DNA from: an uncultured Collinsella sp.
GTDB taxonomy: Bacteria > Actinomycetota > Coriobacteriia > Coriobacteriales > Coriobacteriaceae
Direction of reading: 5' to 3'
Assembly (NCBI GenBank): GCA_900549245.1
Contig: URNQ01000120.1
Location: forward strand, 1 to 6,057
Length of the DNA: 6,057 nt
Shown here: positions 1-5,623 of the stretch, piece after piece
Layout of the letters: the number at the start of each line of letters is the position of its first letter
Position numbering within the stretch: position 1 is the stretch's first letter
Translations under genes and position numbers: made by a program
Notes under the pieces: generated by a model
The model's database searches: none
What the model saw: only the letters and a program-made list of their open reading frames with translations
Told to the model about the DNA's origin: nothing

Positions 1-739
1 GGCGTGCCGTAGCGGCAGCGCCGTCGACGTTCACGCGCACGCGGAGCTTGCCCTCGCGCTCACCGCGGTCGATGGCCAGCACGCGGTGGTTGGGTATACG
101 GCGCAGCGGCTCATCATAGCTGTAGTACGGCTCGTAGGGGGTCTTCTCGGCGGGGTCGGTGGCCTCGACGACGATGTCGGCGGTGTTTTGCGTAAAGGCG
201 CGCAGGTCGGCGACGTTCTCGGGATCTTCGGCCACCGTCTCGGCCACGATGTCCGCCGCGCCGGCGAGCGCCTTTTCGGGCGTGTCGAAGCCGGCCTCCT
301 CGTTGACGTATGCCGCGGCGGCGTCGAGTGCGCTGCCCTTGGCCGAGGCCTGCATGATGATCATGTTGGCGAGCGGCTCCCGGCCGGGCTCGCGGGCCCT
401 CTGTGGGCGGGTCATGCGCTTTTTGCGGTAGGGCTTGTAGAGGTCCTCGACACGCTGGAGCTGCGTGGCCTCGCGGATCTGCTGCTCGAGTTCGGGCGTG
501 AGCTTGCCCTGGGCGTCGATGAGCAGGATGACGTCCTCTTTGCGCTGTTCAAGATTGCGCAGGTAAGACAGGCGCTCGTCGAGTGCGCGCAGGGCGACGT
601 CGTCCATGCCGCCCGTTGCTTCCTTGCGGTAGCGCGAGATAAAGGGAATGGTGTTGCCCTCGTCGATGAGCTTGACGGCTGCCTCGATGTTGTCAGCCTT
701 AAGGTTGAGCTCGCGGGCGAGCTGGGCGATAAGATCCAT
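1..739 (-). CDS. tex: Tex-family S1 RNA-binding transcription accessory protein, N-terminal part (runs off left edge)
   Basis: Tex proteins are cytoplasmic nucleic-acid-binding proteins of about 700-800 residues linked to transcription and RNA metabolism. They have an N-terminal helical Tex domain, a YqgF/RuvC-like fold, helix-hairpin-helix motifs and a C-terminal S1 domain. Only the first 246 codons lie here, so the YqgF, HhH and S1 parts are outside the window. Reading the minus strand from ATG at 739 gives MDLIAQLARELNLKADNIEA, then the family hallmark TIPFISRYRKEATGGMDD (about residues 30-47), LRALDERLSYLRNLEQRKE, a VEDLYKPYRKKR segment matching the DLYxPYxxKRxT signature, AREPGREPLA, and near the left edge EPLRRIPNHRVLAIDRGEREG, which matches the Tex segment with RGExEG. 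AAGGAG lies 4 nt upstream of the ATG. The gene is transcribed in the same direction as the operon to its right but behind a terminator, so it is probably a separate unit. Family assignment is firm; the cellular role is family knowledge. Confidence 0.93.
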   Translation of the reverse strand, partial: MDLIAQLARELNLKADNIEAAVKLIDEGNTIPFISRYRKEATGGMDDVALRALDERLSYLRNLEQRKEDVILLIDAQGKLTPELEQQIREATQLQRVEDLYKPYRKKRMTRPQRAREPGREPLANMIIMQASAKGSALDAAAAYVNEEAGFDTPEKALAGAADIVAETVAEDPENVADLRAFTQNTADIVVEATDPAEKTPYEPYYSYDEPLRRIPNHRVLAIDRGEREGKLRVRVNVDGAAATAR

Positions 740-834
740 GAGACTCCTTGCGTTTAAGGTGCGTTTGCAGCACAGAGCTACCAAGGATACCACCTGCCAC
801 TTCGCTCAAAAAAGACTGTTTTGGCGTGGAACCA

Positions 835-986
835 CGAAAGCGGCCTATCTACTACGTTTGAACCGTGTGGGTCGACCATCCCCCGGTTTTCCGAAAATGC
901 GCAACCCGTTTACCTGCGGTTTTTATTCCGCGAAATTTGGCATGGTTGAGGGCGATCGGTTAAACGTAGTAGATAGGCCCATTTCG
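835..986. repeat. Inverted-repeat intergenic element with ~25-30 nt arms around a ~91-nt centre
   Basis: GGCCTATCTACTACGTTT at 842-859 is the exact reverse complement of 962-979. Pairing continues inward (AACCG at 861-865 with CGGTT at 957-961, one bulged G at 860). It also continues outward past a 2-nt mismatch (CGAAA at 835-839 with TTTCG at 982-986). The centre (866-956) holds only short local stems, such as GCGG/CCGC around a T-rich loop. There is no open frame with a ribosome site and no obvious flanking target duplication. The element sits between a terminator and the tex leader. It could be a non-autonomous mobile element (MITE or REP-like unit), a long RNA hairpin, or a paired protein-binding site. 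Repetition elsewhere in the genome cannot be shown from this window. Confidence 0.75.
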
Positions 987-1050
987 CGGCGAACGAACCA
1001 AGCTGAGGCGCAAAATAGCCCCCCGTCCCAGAAAAATCATTACCAATGTA

Positions 1051-1088
1051 GTCAAAAAGCCCCGCGGGCAGGAGGCTGCTCGCGGGGC
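1051..1088 (-). terminator. Rho-independent terminator of the SDR-MFS-Gfo/Idh operon
   Basis: Read on the minus strand, GCCCCGCG (RC of 1081-1088) pairs perfectly with CGCGGGGC (RC of 1059-1066). The stem continues inward through 1067-1071 with 1076-1080 (one G-U pair), leaving a 4-nt loop, for about 13 bp in total. TTTTT (RC of 1054-1058) follows immediately. On the plus strand no T-run follows the stem, so the orientation is minus. It lies about 75 nt after the Gfo/Idh stop codon and should end that transcript before tex. Confidence 0.9.
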
Positions 1089-1110
1089 AAAGAAGAGGGG
1101 CTTATTTGTG

Positions 1111-1152
1111 GCGGACCGAGGGACTCGGCATGGGGCTTTCGCCGCGGTCCGC
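1111..1152. repeat. Inverted repeat just downstream of the Gfo/Idh stop codon
   Basis: GCGGACCG at 1111-1118 is the exact reverse complement of CGGTCCGC at 1145-1152, with a 26-nt loop. A competing small stem, CCGAG/CTCGG (1116-1120 with 1124-1128), shares one arm. No T-tract follows on the minus strand, so it is not itself an intrinsic terminator. It may protect the mRNA 3' end or help the 1051-1088 terminator. Confidence 0.6.
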
Positions 1153-1162
1153 TCTTAAGGCA

Positions 1163-2203
1163 TTACAGCTCGACGAGCTGGCCGGTCTCGGCGGCCTCCT
1201 TGATGGCGTTGAGAAGCGTGAGCGTCTTGACGTTGTCGGCGGGGGTCACGACGGGCTCGACCTCGCGGCGGACGACCTTCACAAAGTGCTTGAGCTGCAT
1301 CTTGTGGGGAAGCGCCGGGTCGACGGCCGGAATCTCCATCTGCAGCGGCTTGTGCCAGTTGGAGGCGCCGTCGTAGGAGAACTGGTGCAGGCGGGGCAGC
1401 GAAAGGGCACCCAAGGTTCCGCCGATAAAGTAGGCGTCGGCGTCGAAGGGGCGGTACTGCGGATCCTCGCGAGCGGTTGCCTCCCAGTTCCAGGGGCTGG
1501 CGGTGGCGTCGGAGATGGTCATGCTCGCAAGCGCGCCATCGGCAAAACGGACGTTGACCACGGCGGAGTCCTCGGTCTCAAAACCGCGGGCGGCGCTGGA
1601 CTGCATGCCCTGGACGGCGACGGGCTCGCCCAGCAGGTAGCGGAGCAGGTCCACGTCGTGAACCAGGTTGACCAAGATCGGTCCGGCACCCTTCTTGCGG
1701 CGCCACTCGACATCGAAGTACTCGTCATTCTTATAGATCATGTAGTGGAAGCTCGACACGGTGAGCTTGCCCAGCTCGCCGGACTCGATGATCTCCTTGG
1801 CCTTGTTGACGAAGGGGTTGTGGCGACGGTGCTGACCCACGAGCACGGGCACGCCGGCGGTCTCGGCCTCGGCGGCGAAAGCCTGGGCATCCTCGAGATC
1901 GTTGGAGATCGGCTTTTCGACCAGCGGCACGATGTTGCGCTTGATGGCCTCGCGAGCAACGCCCAGGTGCAGGTCGTTGGGGGTGGCGATAATGACGGCC
2001 TCGGGTTTGACCTCGTCCATCATCTGGGCGGGATCGGTGTAAAACGGCACGCCAGCGGCCTCGGCCGTGGCGCGGGCGCCCTCAAAGGCGTCGGCGATGG
2101 CGACGAGCTCGGCCTCGGGCTCCTCGGTGACAAAGCGGATGTGGTTGCGGCCCATGGCACCGGCGCCGATAACGGCAATGCGGACGGGGTTGAGCTCAGA
2201 CAT
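1163..2203 (-). CDS. Gfo/Idh/MocA-family NAD(P)-dependent oxidoreductase
   Basis: This 346-residue cytoplasmic dehydrogenase is about the usual length for the family (330-390), whose members oxidise or reduce hydroxyls of sugars, cyclitols and related compounds with bound NAD(P). The Rossmann part opens with VRIAVIGAGAMGRNH, the glycine motif GAGAMG being residues 13-18. Asp38 at the end of beta-2 suggests NAD preference. ATPNDLH (73-79) and VEKPIS follow, with the family EKP at 96-98 and Lys97 as the expected catalytic lysine. GQHRRHNP (123-130) starts the C-terminal alpha/beta substrate domain. LVHDVDLLRYLLG, with His182, Asp183 and Asp185, is the family's active-site helix motif. AAGGAG precedes the ATG by 6 nt. 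It is the last gene of the operon, 68 nt after the transporter, and is followed by a strong terminator. GQHRRHN-type members include dehydrogenases of carboxylated cyclic diols, but similarity by eye cannot fix the substrate. Confidence 0.92.
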   Translation of the reverse strand: MSELNPVRIAVIGAGAMGRNHIRFVTEEPEAELVAIADAFEGARATAEAAGVPFYTDPAQMMDEVKPEAVIIATPNDLHLGVAREAIKRNIVPLVEKPISNDLEDAQAFAAEAETAGVPVLVGQHRRHNPFVNKAKEIIESGELGKLTVSSFHYMIYKNDEYFDVEWRRKKGAGPILVNLVHDVDLLRYLLGEPVAVQGMQSSAARGFETEDSAVVNVRFADGALASMTISDATASPWNWEATAREDPQYRPFDADAYFIGGTLGALSLPRLHQFSYDGASNWHKPLQMEIPAVDPALPHKMQLKHFVKVVRREVEPVVTPADNVKTLTLLNAIKEAAETGQLVEL

Positions 2204-2235
2204 TTCGACTCCTTAATACTGGTGACCGGTGGAAT

Positions 2236-2260
2236 GCGGCAAGAGGACGGCCCTTGCCGC
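2236..2260 (-). other. Intercistronic hairpin between MFS and Gfo/Idh genes
   Basis: GCGGCAAG (2236-2243) and CTTGCCGC (2253-2260) form a perfect 8-bp stem with a 9-nt loop. They fill much of the 68-nt gap between the transporter stop and the oxidoreductase ribosome site. No T-run follows on the minus strand, so it is more likely an mRNA stability or processing element, or a weak attenuator, than a terminator. Confidence 0.6.
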
Positions 2261-2271
2261 GTCAAGCAAAA

Positions 2272-3528
2272 CTAGGCGGACTTCTTCTTGCTGTCGGAGA
2301 CCATCATGTAGAGGGTGAGCACGACGGCGATGGCGGCGATCACGATGGCGCCGTAGAAGGACTGCTGGTAGGCGGCGCTGCCGGCCTCGGCGTGATACAG
2401 CACGGCAGTGATGGGCTGGCTGATCCAGGTAGAGGCGGCGTAGCCCAAAAACATGATGCCGTAGTTGACGCCGATGTTGCTGGTACCGAAGGCGCCACCG
2501 GTGAGCGGCGGGTAGATGACGAGCAGGGCGCCAAAGCTAAAGCCAAGCAGGGCGAGCGCCACAAAGAACATGCTCTGCGTAAAGCTCATCGACATGATGA
2601 CGAGGGCGACGATGGTCACGACAAGGCTGATGAGCAGCGACTTGTAGGCACCGATCTTGTCGATGATCTGGCCAAAGGAAAGGCGACCGACCAGGTTGGC
2701 GCAGGTGTTGACGGAGACGACCACGCCGCCGAGGGCGACGGCTGCGGCACTCGTGGGGTCGGCGAAGAGCTGGACGGCGGCGATGGAGGCAACCTTGCCC
2801 ACGAGCAGGGTGCCCGCGGTGGCGGCGAAGGCGAAGGTGGCGATGAGGACCCAGAAGCGCGGGGTTTTGACCATCTCGCCCGGGGTGAGGTCGCCGAAGG
2901 TGCCGGCGTGCGCGCCGCCCTTGGGGGCCTCGAAGCCCTCGGGCAGCCAACCGGCCTCGGGGGCCTTCAGGAACAGGGCGGAGGCGGCGATCGTCACAAA
3001 GAAGATGACGCCGAGTGCCTTAAGGGCGCCAAAGATGCCAAGGCTCGGGATGAGCAGCGAGGCGAGCACCGGGGATAGCACGGCGGGGCCGGCGGTCGAA
3101 GCGGCAAGGGTGATGCCGGAGGCGAGGCCCTTTTTGTCGATGAACCACTTTTGGCCGGTGGTGAGCGCGGGGTTGTAGCCCAGGCCGTTGCCGATGGCGG
3201 CGACGAGCGAGAACCACAGGTAGAACTGCCACGGCTCGGTGACGGTGCCGGACATGAACCAGCCCACGCCGTAGCACACGGCGGCAGCGATCACGACGTT
3301 GCGCGGGCCGATCTTATCGGAGATGCGGCCGGCGAAGATGCCCGTCACGGCCATGATGGTCTGAAAGACCGGGAAGGCCCAGGTAAGGGCGCTGGACCAC
3401 TCGGGGTAGACGGCGAGCAGGTTCTTGGACACGACGGAGTACAGCGCGATGGAGCTGATGAAGAACATGGTGACGCACGCGGCGGAAAGCACGACGGCGC
3501 GACCCTTGTTGGAGTTGGTGGAAGCCAT
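2272..3528 (-). CDS. OFA-type major facilitator superfamily transporter
   Basis: This is a 418-residue inner-membrane carrier, the usual size for a 12-helix MFS protein. The N-terminal half has about six hydrophobic segments from residue 12 on. GRISDKIGPR (67-76) is the MFS motif A between helices 2 and 3. GLGYNPALTTGQKWFIDKKG (115-134) resembles the oxalate/formate antiporter (OFA) signature with its KWFxDKRGLAxG core. The central loop, KAPEAGWLPEGFEAP, then DLTPGEMVKTPRFWVL (about 188-228), is also OFA-like: proline-rich, then EMxKTPxFW before helix 7. VGRLSFGQIIDKIG (280-293) is the second-half motif A. The tail is lysine-rich and cytoplasmic. OFA members move small carboxylates by exchange or proton symport; the solute here is unknown, perhaps an organic or sugar acid. 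It lies mid-operon, 85 nt after the SDR gene, with a modest AAAGAG ribosome site. It probably supplies substrate to the flanking dehydrogenases. Confidence 0.9.
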   Translation of the reverse strand: MASTNSNKGRAVVLSAACVTMFFISSIALYSVVSKNLLAVYPEWSSALTWAFPVFQTIMAVTGIFAGRISDKIGPRNVVIAAAVCYGVGWFMSGTVTEPWQFYLWFSLVAAIGNGLGYNPALTTGQKWFIDKKGLASGITLAASTAGPAVLSPVLASLLIPSLGIFGALKALGVIFFVTIAASALFLKAPEAGWLPEGFEAPKGGAHAGTFGDLTPGEMVKTPRFWVLIATFAFAATAGTLLVGKVASIAAVQLFADPTSAAAVALGGVVVSVNTCANLVGRLSFGQIIDKIGAYKSLLISLVVTIVALVIMSMSFTQSMFFVALALLGFSFGALLVIYPPLTGGAFGTSNIGVNYGIMFLGYAASTWISQPITAVLYHAEAGSAAYQQSFYGAIVIAAIAVVLTLYMMVSDSKKKSA

Positions 3529-3561
3529 TGGACTCTTTCTAATCGATACGGGGGGAGGGGA

Positions 3562-3590
3562 GGGGCAAACGCCGCCGAGGTGCTTGCCCC
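3562..3590 (-). other. Intercistronic hairpin between SDR and MFS genes
   Basis: GGGGCAA (3562-3568) pairs perfectly with TTGCCCC (3584-3590) around a 15-nt loop, in the 85-nt space between the SDR stop and the transporter start. What follows on the minus strand is C-rich (RC of 3552-3561), not a T-tract, so a classical terminator is unlikely. Together with the hairpin in the next gap it suggests segment-specific mRNA processing or stability. Confidence 0.5.
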
Positions 3591-3613
3591 GCGCCCCTTT
3601 CTACCGGGCTGGT

Positions 3614-4495
3614 TTACTGGTCAGTCGGCTTTGCGACGCCGGACTCATCGGACCAGAGCTCGACGCCCTTGTTCTTGAGGTAGTTGTCGGCAAAGGCGCG
3701 GCGGCCGCCGGGCTTGGCGGTGAGGTCGCCCATCATGTTGGAGAAGCCGCCGTCGACCTTGATGGCGTCGCCGGTGGTAAAGTCTGAGCGCGTGGACGCC
3801 AGGAACATGACGGCGTTGGCGATATCGCTGACCTCGCCGATGCGACGCGTGGCGATGAGGCGGCTGCGGCTCTTCTCGACCTCGGGATCGGCGTAAAAGC
3901 TTGCCGACATGGGGGTCTTGACGAAGCAGGGCTCGACGCAGTTGGAGCGCACGCCGTAGGGACCCCACTCGGCAGCCAGCATCTTGGACATCATGTTGAC
4001 GCCCGCCTTGGTGGAGCTGTACACGCCCGAGAACGTTTCGGGGGAGTGACTGGCGACGGTGGAGATGTGAACCAGGCGGCCCTGGCCGGCCTTGATCATC
4101 TCGCGACCAAAGCGCTGCGAGGTGATGAAGTAGCCGGTGAGGTTGACGTTGAGCACCTGCTCCCAGTCGCTCAGCGGCAGGTCCTCCATGGCGGCGAAGC
4201 GCAGGATGCCGGCGGTGTTGACGAGGACGTCGACACGGCCGAAGTCGGCGATGGTGGCGTCGACGGCAGCCTGAACCTCGGCCTCGTCGGTGGCGTTCAT
4301 CTTGTAACCCTCGGCGTGGATGCCAAACTCGGCAGCAAGGTCGGCGGCAGCGGCCTTGACCTTCTCCTCGTCCAGGTCGAGCATGACGACGTTGGCGCCG
4401 TTGCGGGCGAACTCGCGGCAAATCTCGACGCCCATACCGCCGAGCGCGCCGGTCACGGCGCAGACATCGCCCTCGAGCTTAAGCCAATTGCTCAT
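3614..4495 (-). CDS. Short-chain dehydrogenase/reductase (classical SDR, NAD-type)
   Basis: This 293-residue cytoplasmic oxidoreductase has TGALGGMG (15-22), the TGxxxGxG cofactor motif, and Asp40 (VVMLDLD) at the end of beta-2, indicating NAD(H) preference. NTAG (93-96) replaces the usual NNAG. VNLTGYF has the structural Asn118. The catalytic YSSTK gives Tyr159 and Lys163. VEPCFVKTP (187-195) stands where PGxVxT is usual, with Cys for Gly. The protein continues through RRIGEVSDIANAVMFLAS to VDGG (247-250). The residue 13 before the Tyr, normally Ser, reads as Thr146 in HISTVAS, with Ser145 next to it. About 43 residues follow VDGG, longer than the usual short tail, ending in a charged segment with YLKNKGVELW. 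It is first in the operon, divergent from lysR, with a weak GGGAAG ribosome site 5 nt before the ATG. Relatives include sugar, polyol and acyl reductases; the substrate is undetermined. Confidence 0.93.
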   Translation of the reverse strand: MSNWLKLEGDVCAVTGALGGMGVEICREFARNGANVVMLDLDEEKVKAAAADLAAEFGIHAEGYKMNATDEAEVQAAVDATIADFGRVDVLVNTAGILRFAAMEDLPLSDWEQVLNVNLTGYFITSQRFGREMIKAGQGRLVHISTVASHSPETFSGVYSSTKAGVNMMSKMLAAEWGPYGVRSNCVEPCFVKTPMSASFYADPEVEKSRSRLIATRRIGEVSDIANAVMFLASTRSDFTTGDAIKVDGGFSNMMGDLTAKPGGRRAFADNYLKNKGVELWSDESGVAKPTDQ

Positions 4496-4521
4496 AGGAA
4501 CTTCCCTTCTTGTGCCTCCCG

Positions 4522-4548
4522 GTGGGTCGCTCCCATTAACCGACCCAC
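4522..4548 (-). promoter_or_regulatory. 5'-leader hairpin of the SDR operon
   Basis: GTGGGTCG (4522-4529) and CGACCCAC (4541-4548) form a perfect 8-bp stem with an 11-nt loop. If the candidate promoter at 4565-4593 is right, the transcript starts near 4558 and this hairpin sits about 10 nt from its 5' end, about 26 nt before the SDR start codon. It could stabilise the mRNA 5' end or, if only DNA, be a repressor or activator half-site pair. It does not cover the ribosome site. Confidence 0.5.
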
Positions 4549-4564
4549 GTGGTTTTCGCTGGTT

Positions 4565-4593
4565 ATCGTATGCTTTGCATTTGCGCAGGTGAA
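4565..4593 (-). promoter_or_regulatory. Candidate promoter of the SDR-MFS-Gfo/Idh operon
   Basis: On the minus strand TTCACC (RC of 4588-4593) is followed, after exactly 17 nt, by TACGAT (RC of 4565-4570). Each matches the sigma-70-type consensus at 4 of 6 positions, including the key T, A and final T of the -10. A TTGCAT repeat 19 nt apart (4575-4580 and 4594-4599, plus strand) and the small palindrome ATGC-TTT-GCAT (4570-4580) overlap it and may be regulator contacts. Confidence 0.5.
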
Positions 4594-4611
4594 TTGCATA
4601 TTTGTTAGAAT
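4581..4611 (+). promoter_or_regulatory. Candidate lysR promoter with extended -10
   Basis: TAGAAT (4606-4611) matches the -10 consensus at 5 of 6 positions and is preceded by TG plus one base (4603-4605), an extended -10. The -35 is poor (TTGCGC at 4581-4586, 19-nt spacing). It overlaps the -35 area of the minus-strand operon promoter, so the two would compete or be co-regulated. A weaker alternative is TTTACA (4627-4632) with TATTCT (4648-4653) at 15-nt spacing. Confidence 0.45.
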
Positions 4612-4614
4612 GGC

Positions 4615-4631
4615 GTTAACCGTAGGTTTAC
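4615..4631. promoter_or_regulatory. Candidate regulator-binding palindrome in the divergent promoter region
   Basis: GTTAACC (4615-4621) and GGTTTAC (4625-4631) are inverted copies with one mismatch, 3 nt apart. They lie upstream of the operon promoter (about 57-73 nt before its predicted start) and just after the lysR -10. This is where a LysR protein would bind both to activate the operon and to repress itself. It does not fit the T-N11-A rule exactly, so assignment to this regulator is inference. A perfect 10-bp palindrome, CTCAATTGAG, lies nearby at 4652-4661. Confidence 0.4.
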
Positions 4632-4717
4632 ACTGTGCGATGCAGTTTATTCTCAATTGAGCGCGTGACCTGCGAAAACAACCCCCTATGGCACCATGTG
4701 GCCACGGGCGCGAAAAC

Positions 4718-4722
4718 GGGAG
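4718..4722 (+). promoter_or_regulatory. Ribosome binding site that favours the GTG start of lysR
   Basis: GGGAG lies 6 nt before GTG at 4729. The upstream in-frame ATG at 4696 has only CCCCCTATGGCACC before it, with no purine-rich site. The resulting N-terminus, (M)YDRRLEAISAAAELGSFSRA, begins where LysR proteins normally begin. Confidence 0.7.
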
Positions 4723-4728
4723 ATTGAC

Positions 4729-5607
4729 GTGTACGATCGACGACTCGAGGCCATATCGGCCGCCGCGGAGCTGGGAAGCTTCTCACGGGCGGCGGCAAAA
4801 TTGCGCGTGTCGACCCCGGCGCTCGTCAAGCAGGTGTCGGGCTTCGAGGCCGAGTTTGGCATCACGTTGTTCGAGCGCTCGCATTCTGGTGTTAAGGTGA
4901 CGCCGGCGGGCGCTCTGCTGGTGGACGACGCGCGCTCGATCATGCGGCAGTCCGAGGACGCGCTGCGCCGCGCCCGACGCGCGGCGGGCGATGGCGGTGC
5001 CGTGCGTCTGGGTGTGTCGATGATGTGCCCGGGGCGCCAGACGCTGTCGATGTGGTCGGGCATCCACGATCTGGAACCGTCGCTGCGATTTGAGATCGTG
5101 CCGGTAAGCGACCTCTATGACGAGCGCGAGACCGTCATGCGCAGCTTGGGCCGCGAGGTCGATGTGGTGCAGTCGAGTTTTTCGACCCCGCGCTGGGGCG
5201 ATGCCTGCCGAAAGCTCCGCATTGTCAACGTGCCGTTTTATATCGACGTGCCGCGCACGAGCCCGCTGGCCCGCAAGACGCGCATCACGGTTGCCGACTT
5301 GGAGGGTATGCGCCTGCGTGTACTCCGCCACGGCAACGACGCTATGGACAGCCTGCGTATCGATCTTTTGGCAGACGGCGGCGTGGACGTGATCGATGTG
5401 GATAGCTTTGACTTTGCGCTCTTTAACGAGGCGGAGGAAAAGGGCGACGCGGTGCTCACCTGCGGCGCGTGGTCGGGGGTGCACCCGGCCTTTGTGGGCG
5501 TGCCGTTCCTGTGCGGTCGCGAGGTGCCAGTCTTTTTGCACTATCCGCTCGAGCCCACCCTCCAAGTCCAAAAATTCGTCAACGCCATGGCACAACTCCT
5601 CAAGTAG
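4729..5607 (+). CDS. LysR-type transcriptional regulator
   Basis: This 292-residue DNA-binding regulator is of normal LysR length, counted from GTG at 4729. Starting at the in-frame ATG at 4696 would give 303 residues, but that start has no ribosome site and would add an atypical basic leader. The N-terminal winged helix-turn-helix is clear: LGSFSRAAAKLRVSTPALVK (15-34), then VSGFEAEFGITLFERSHSG (36-54) and KVTPAG (56-61), matching the LE..LG..LF.R....LT.AG pattern. A linker helix follows (about 62-88, rich in Arg and Ala). From VRLGVSMMCPG onward is the periplasmic-binding-protein-like effector domain. That domain is divergent, with no recognisable ligand signature. The gene is divergent from the SDR operon across 233 nt, the classic layout in which a LysR regulator controls the neighbouring operon and represses its own gene. 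Its inducer is probably the transported compound or an intermediate, by analogy only. Confidence 0.92.
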   Translation: MYDRRLEAISAAAELGSFSRAAAKLRVSTPALVKQVSGFEAEFGITLFERSHSGVKVTPAGALLVDDARSIMRQSEDALRRARRAAGDGGAVRLGVSMMCPGRQTLSMWSGIHDLEPSLRFEIVPVSDLYDERETVMRSLGREVDVVQSSFSTPRWGDACRKLRIVNVPFYIDVPRTSPLARKTRITVADLEGMRLRVLRHGNDAMDSLRIDLLADGGVDVIDVDSFDFALFNEAEEKGDAVLTCGAWSGVHPAFVGVPFLCGREVPVFLHYPLEPTLQVQKFVNAMAQLLK

Positions 5608-5623
5608 CTCATTTGGCGCGGGT

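Larger units (their letters stand above)
740..1162. other. 423-nt intergenic region between the Gfo/Idh gene and tex
   Basis: I see no credible gene here. A plus-strand open frame crosses it (648-1376), but it overlaps tex and the oxidoreductase on the opposite strand and has no ribosome site. From right to left it contains an inverted repeat just after the oxidoreductase stop (1111-1152), a U-tract terminator (1051-1088), a large inverted-repeat element (835-986) and the tex leader (740-830). In the tex leader, read on the minus strand, the best -10 is TATCCT (RC of about 787-792) with a T-rich stretch about 17-18 nt upstream instead of a good -35. This is too weak to list as a promoter. Confidence 0.7.

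Noticed and set aside
86..757. 223-codon plus-strand frame at the left end
   Set aside because: It is antisense to the clear Tex coding frame on the minus strand.
805..824. CAAAAAAGACTGTTTTGG as a terminator
   Set aside because: Only short A/T pairs can form a stem, with no GC-rich part.
842..979. Possible CRISPR repeat pair
   Set aside because: There are only two copies, they are inverted rather than direct, and no regular spacers are present.
835..986. Possible riboswitch or small RNA gene upstream of tex
   Set aside because: I see no conserved riboswitch core. The only strong pairing is between the outer arms, which fits a repeat element better.
648..1376. 242-codon plus-strand frame across the tex/oxidoreductase gap
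   Set aside because: It overlaps both flanking genes antisense and runs through an inverted repeat and a terminator. It has no ribosome site and no domain.
1106..2275. 389-codon plus-strand open frame opposite the Gfo/Idh gene
   Set aside because: It is a GC-driven antisense shadow of a gene with full family motifs. It is rich in Gly, Val, Leu and Asp with no domain, and has no convincing ribosome site.
2254..3078. 274-codon plus-strand frame opposite the transporter
   Set aside because: It has a low-complexity Gly/Asp/His-rich translation typical of antisense to GC-rich membrane-protein genes.
3614..4495. Bile-acid hydroxysteroid dehydrogenase, tempting for a gut SDR
   Set aside because: Beyond general SDR motifs I see no similarity to the 7-beta enzyme known from Collinsella, and the operon partners do not suggest steroid metabolism.
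4783..5595. 270-codon minus-strand open frame opposite lysR
   Set aside because: It lies wholly antisense to the LysR gene and has a His/Arg/Ala-rich composition with no recognisable domain.
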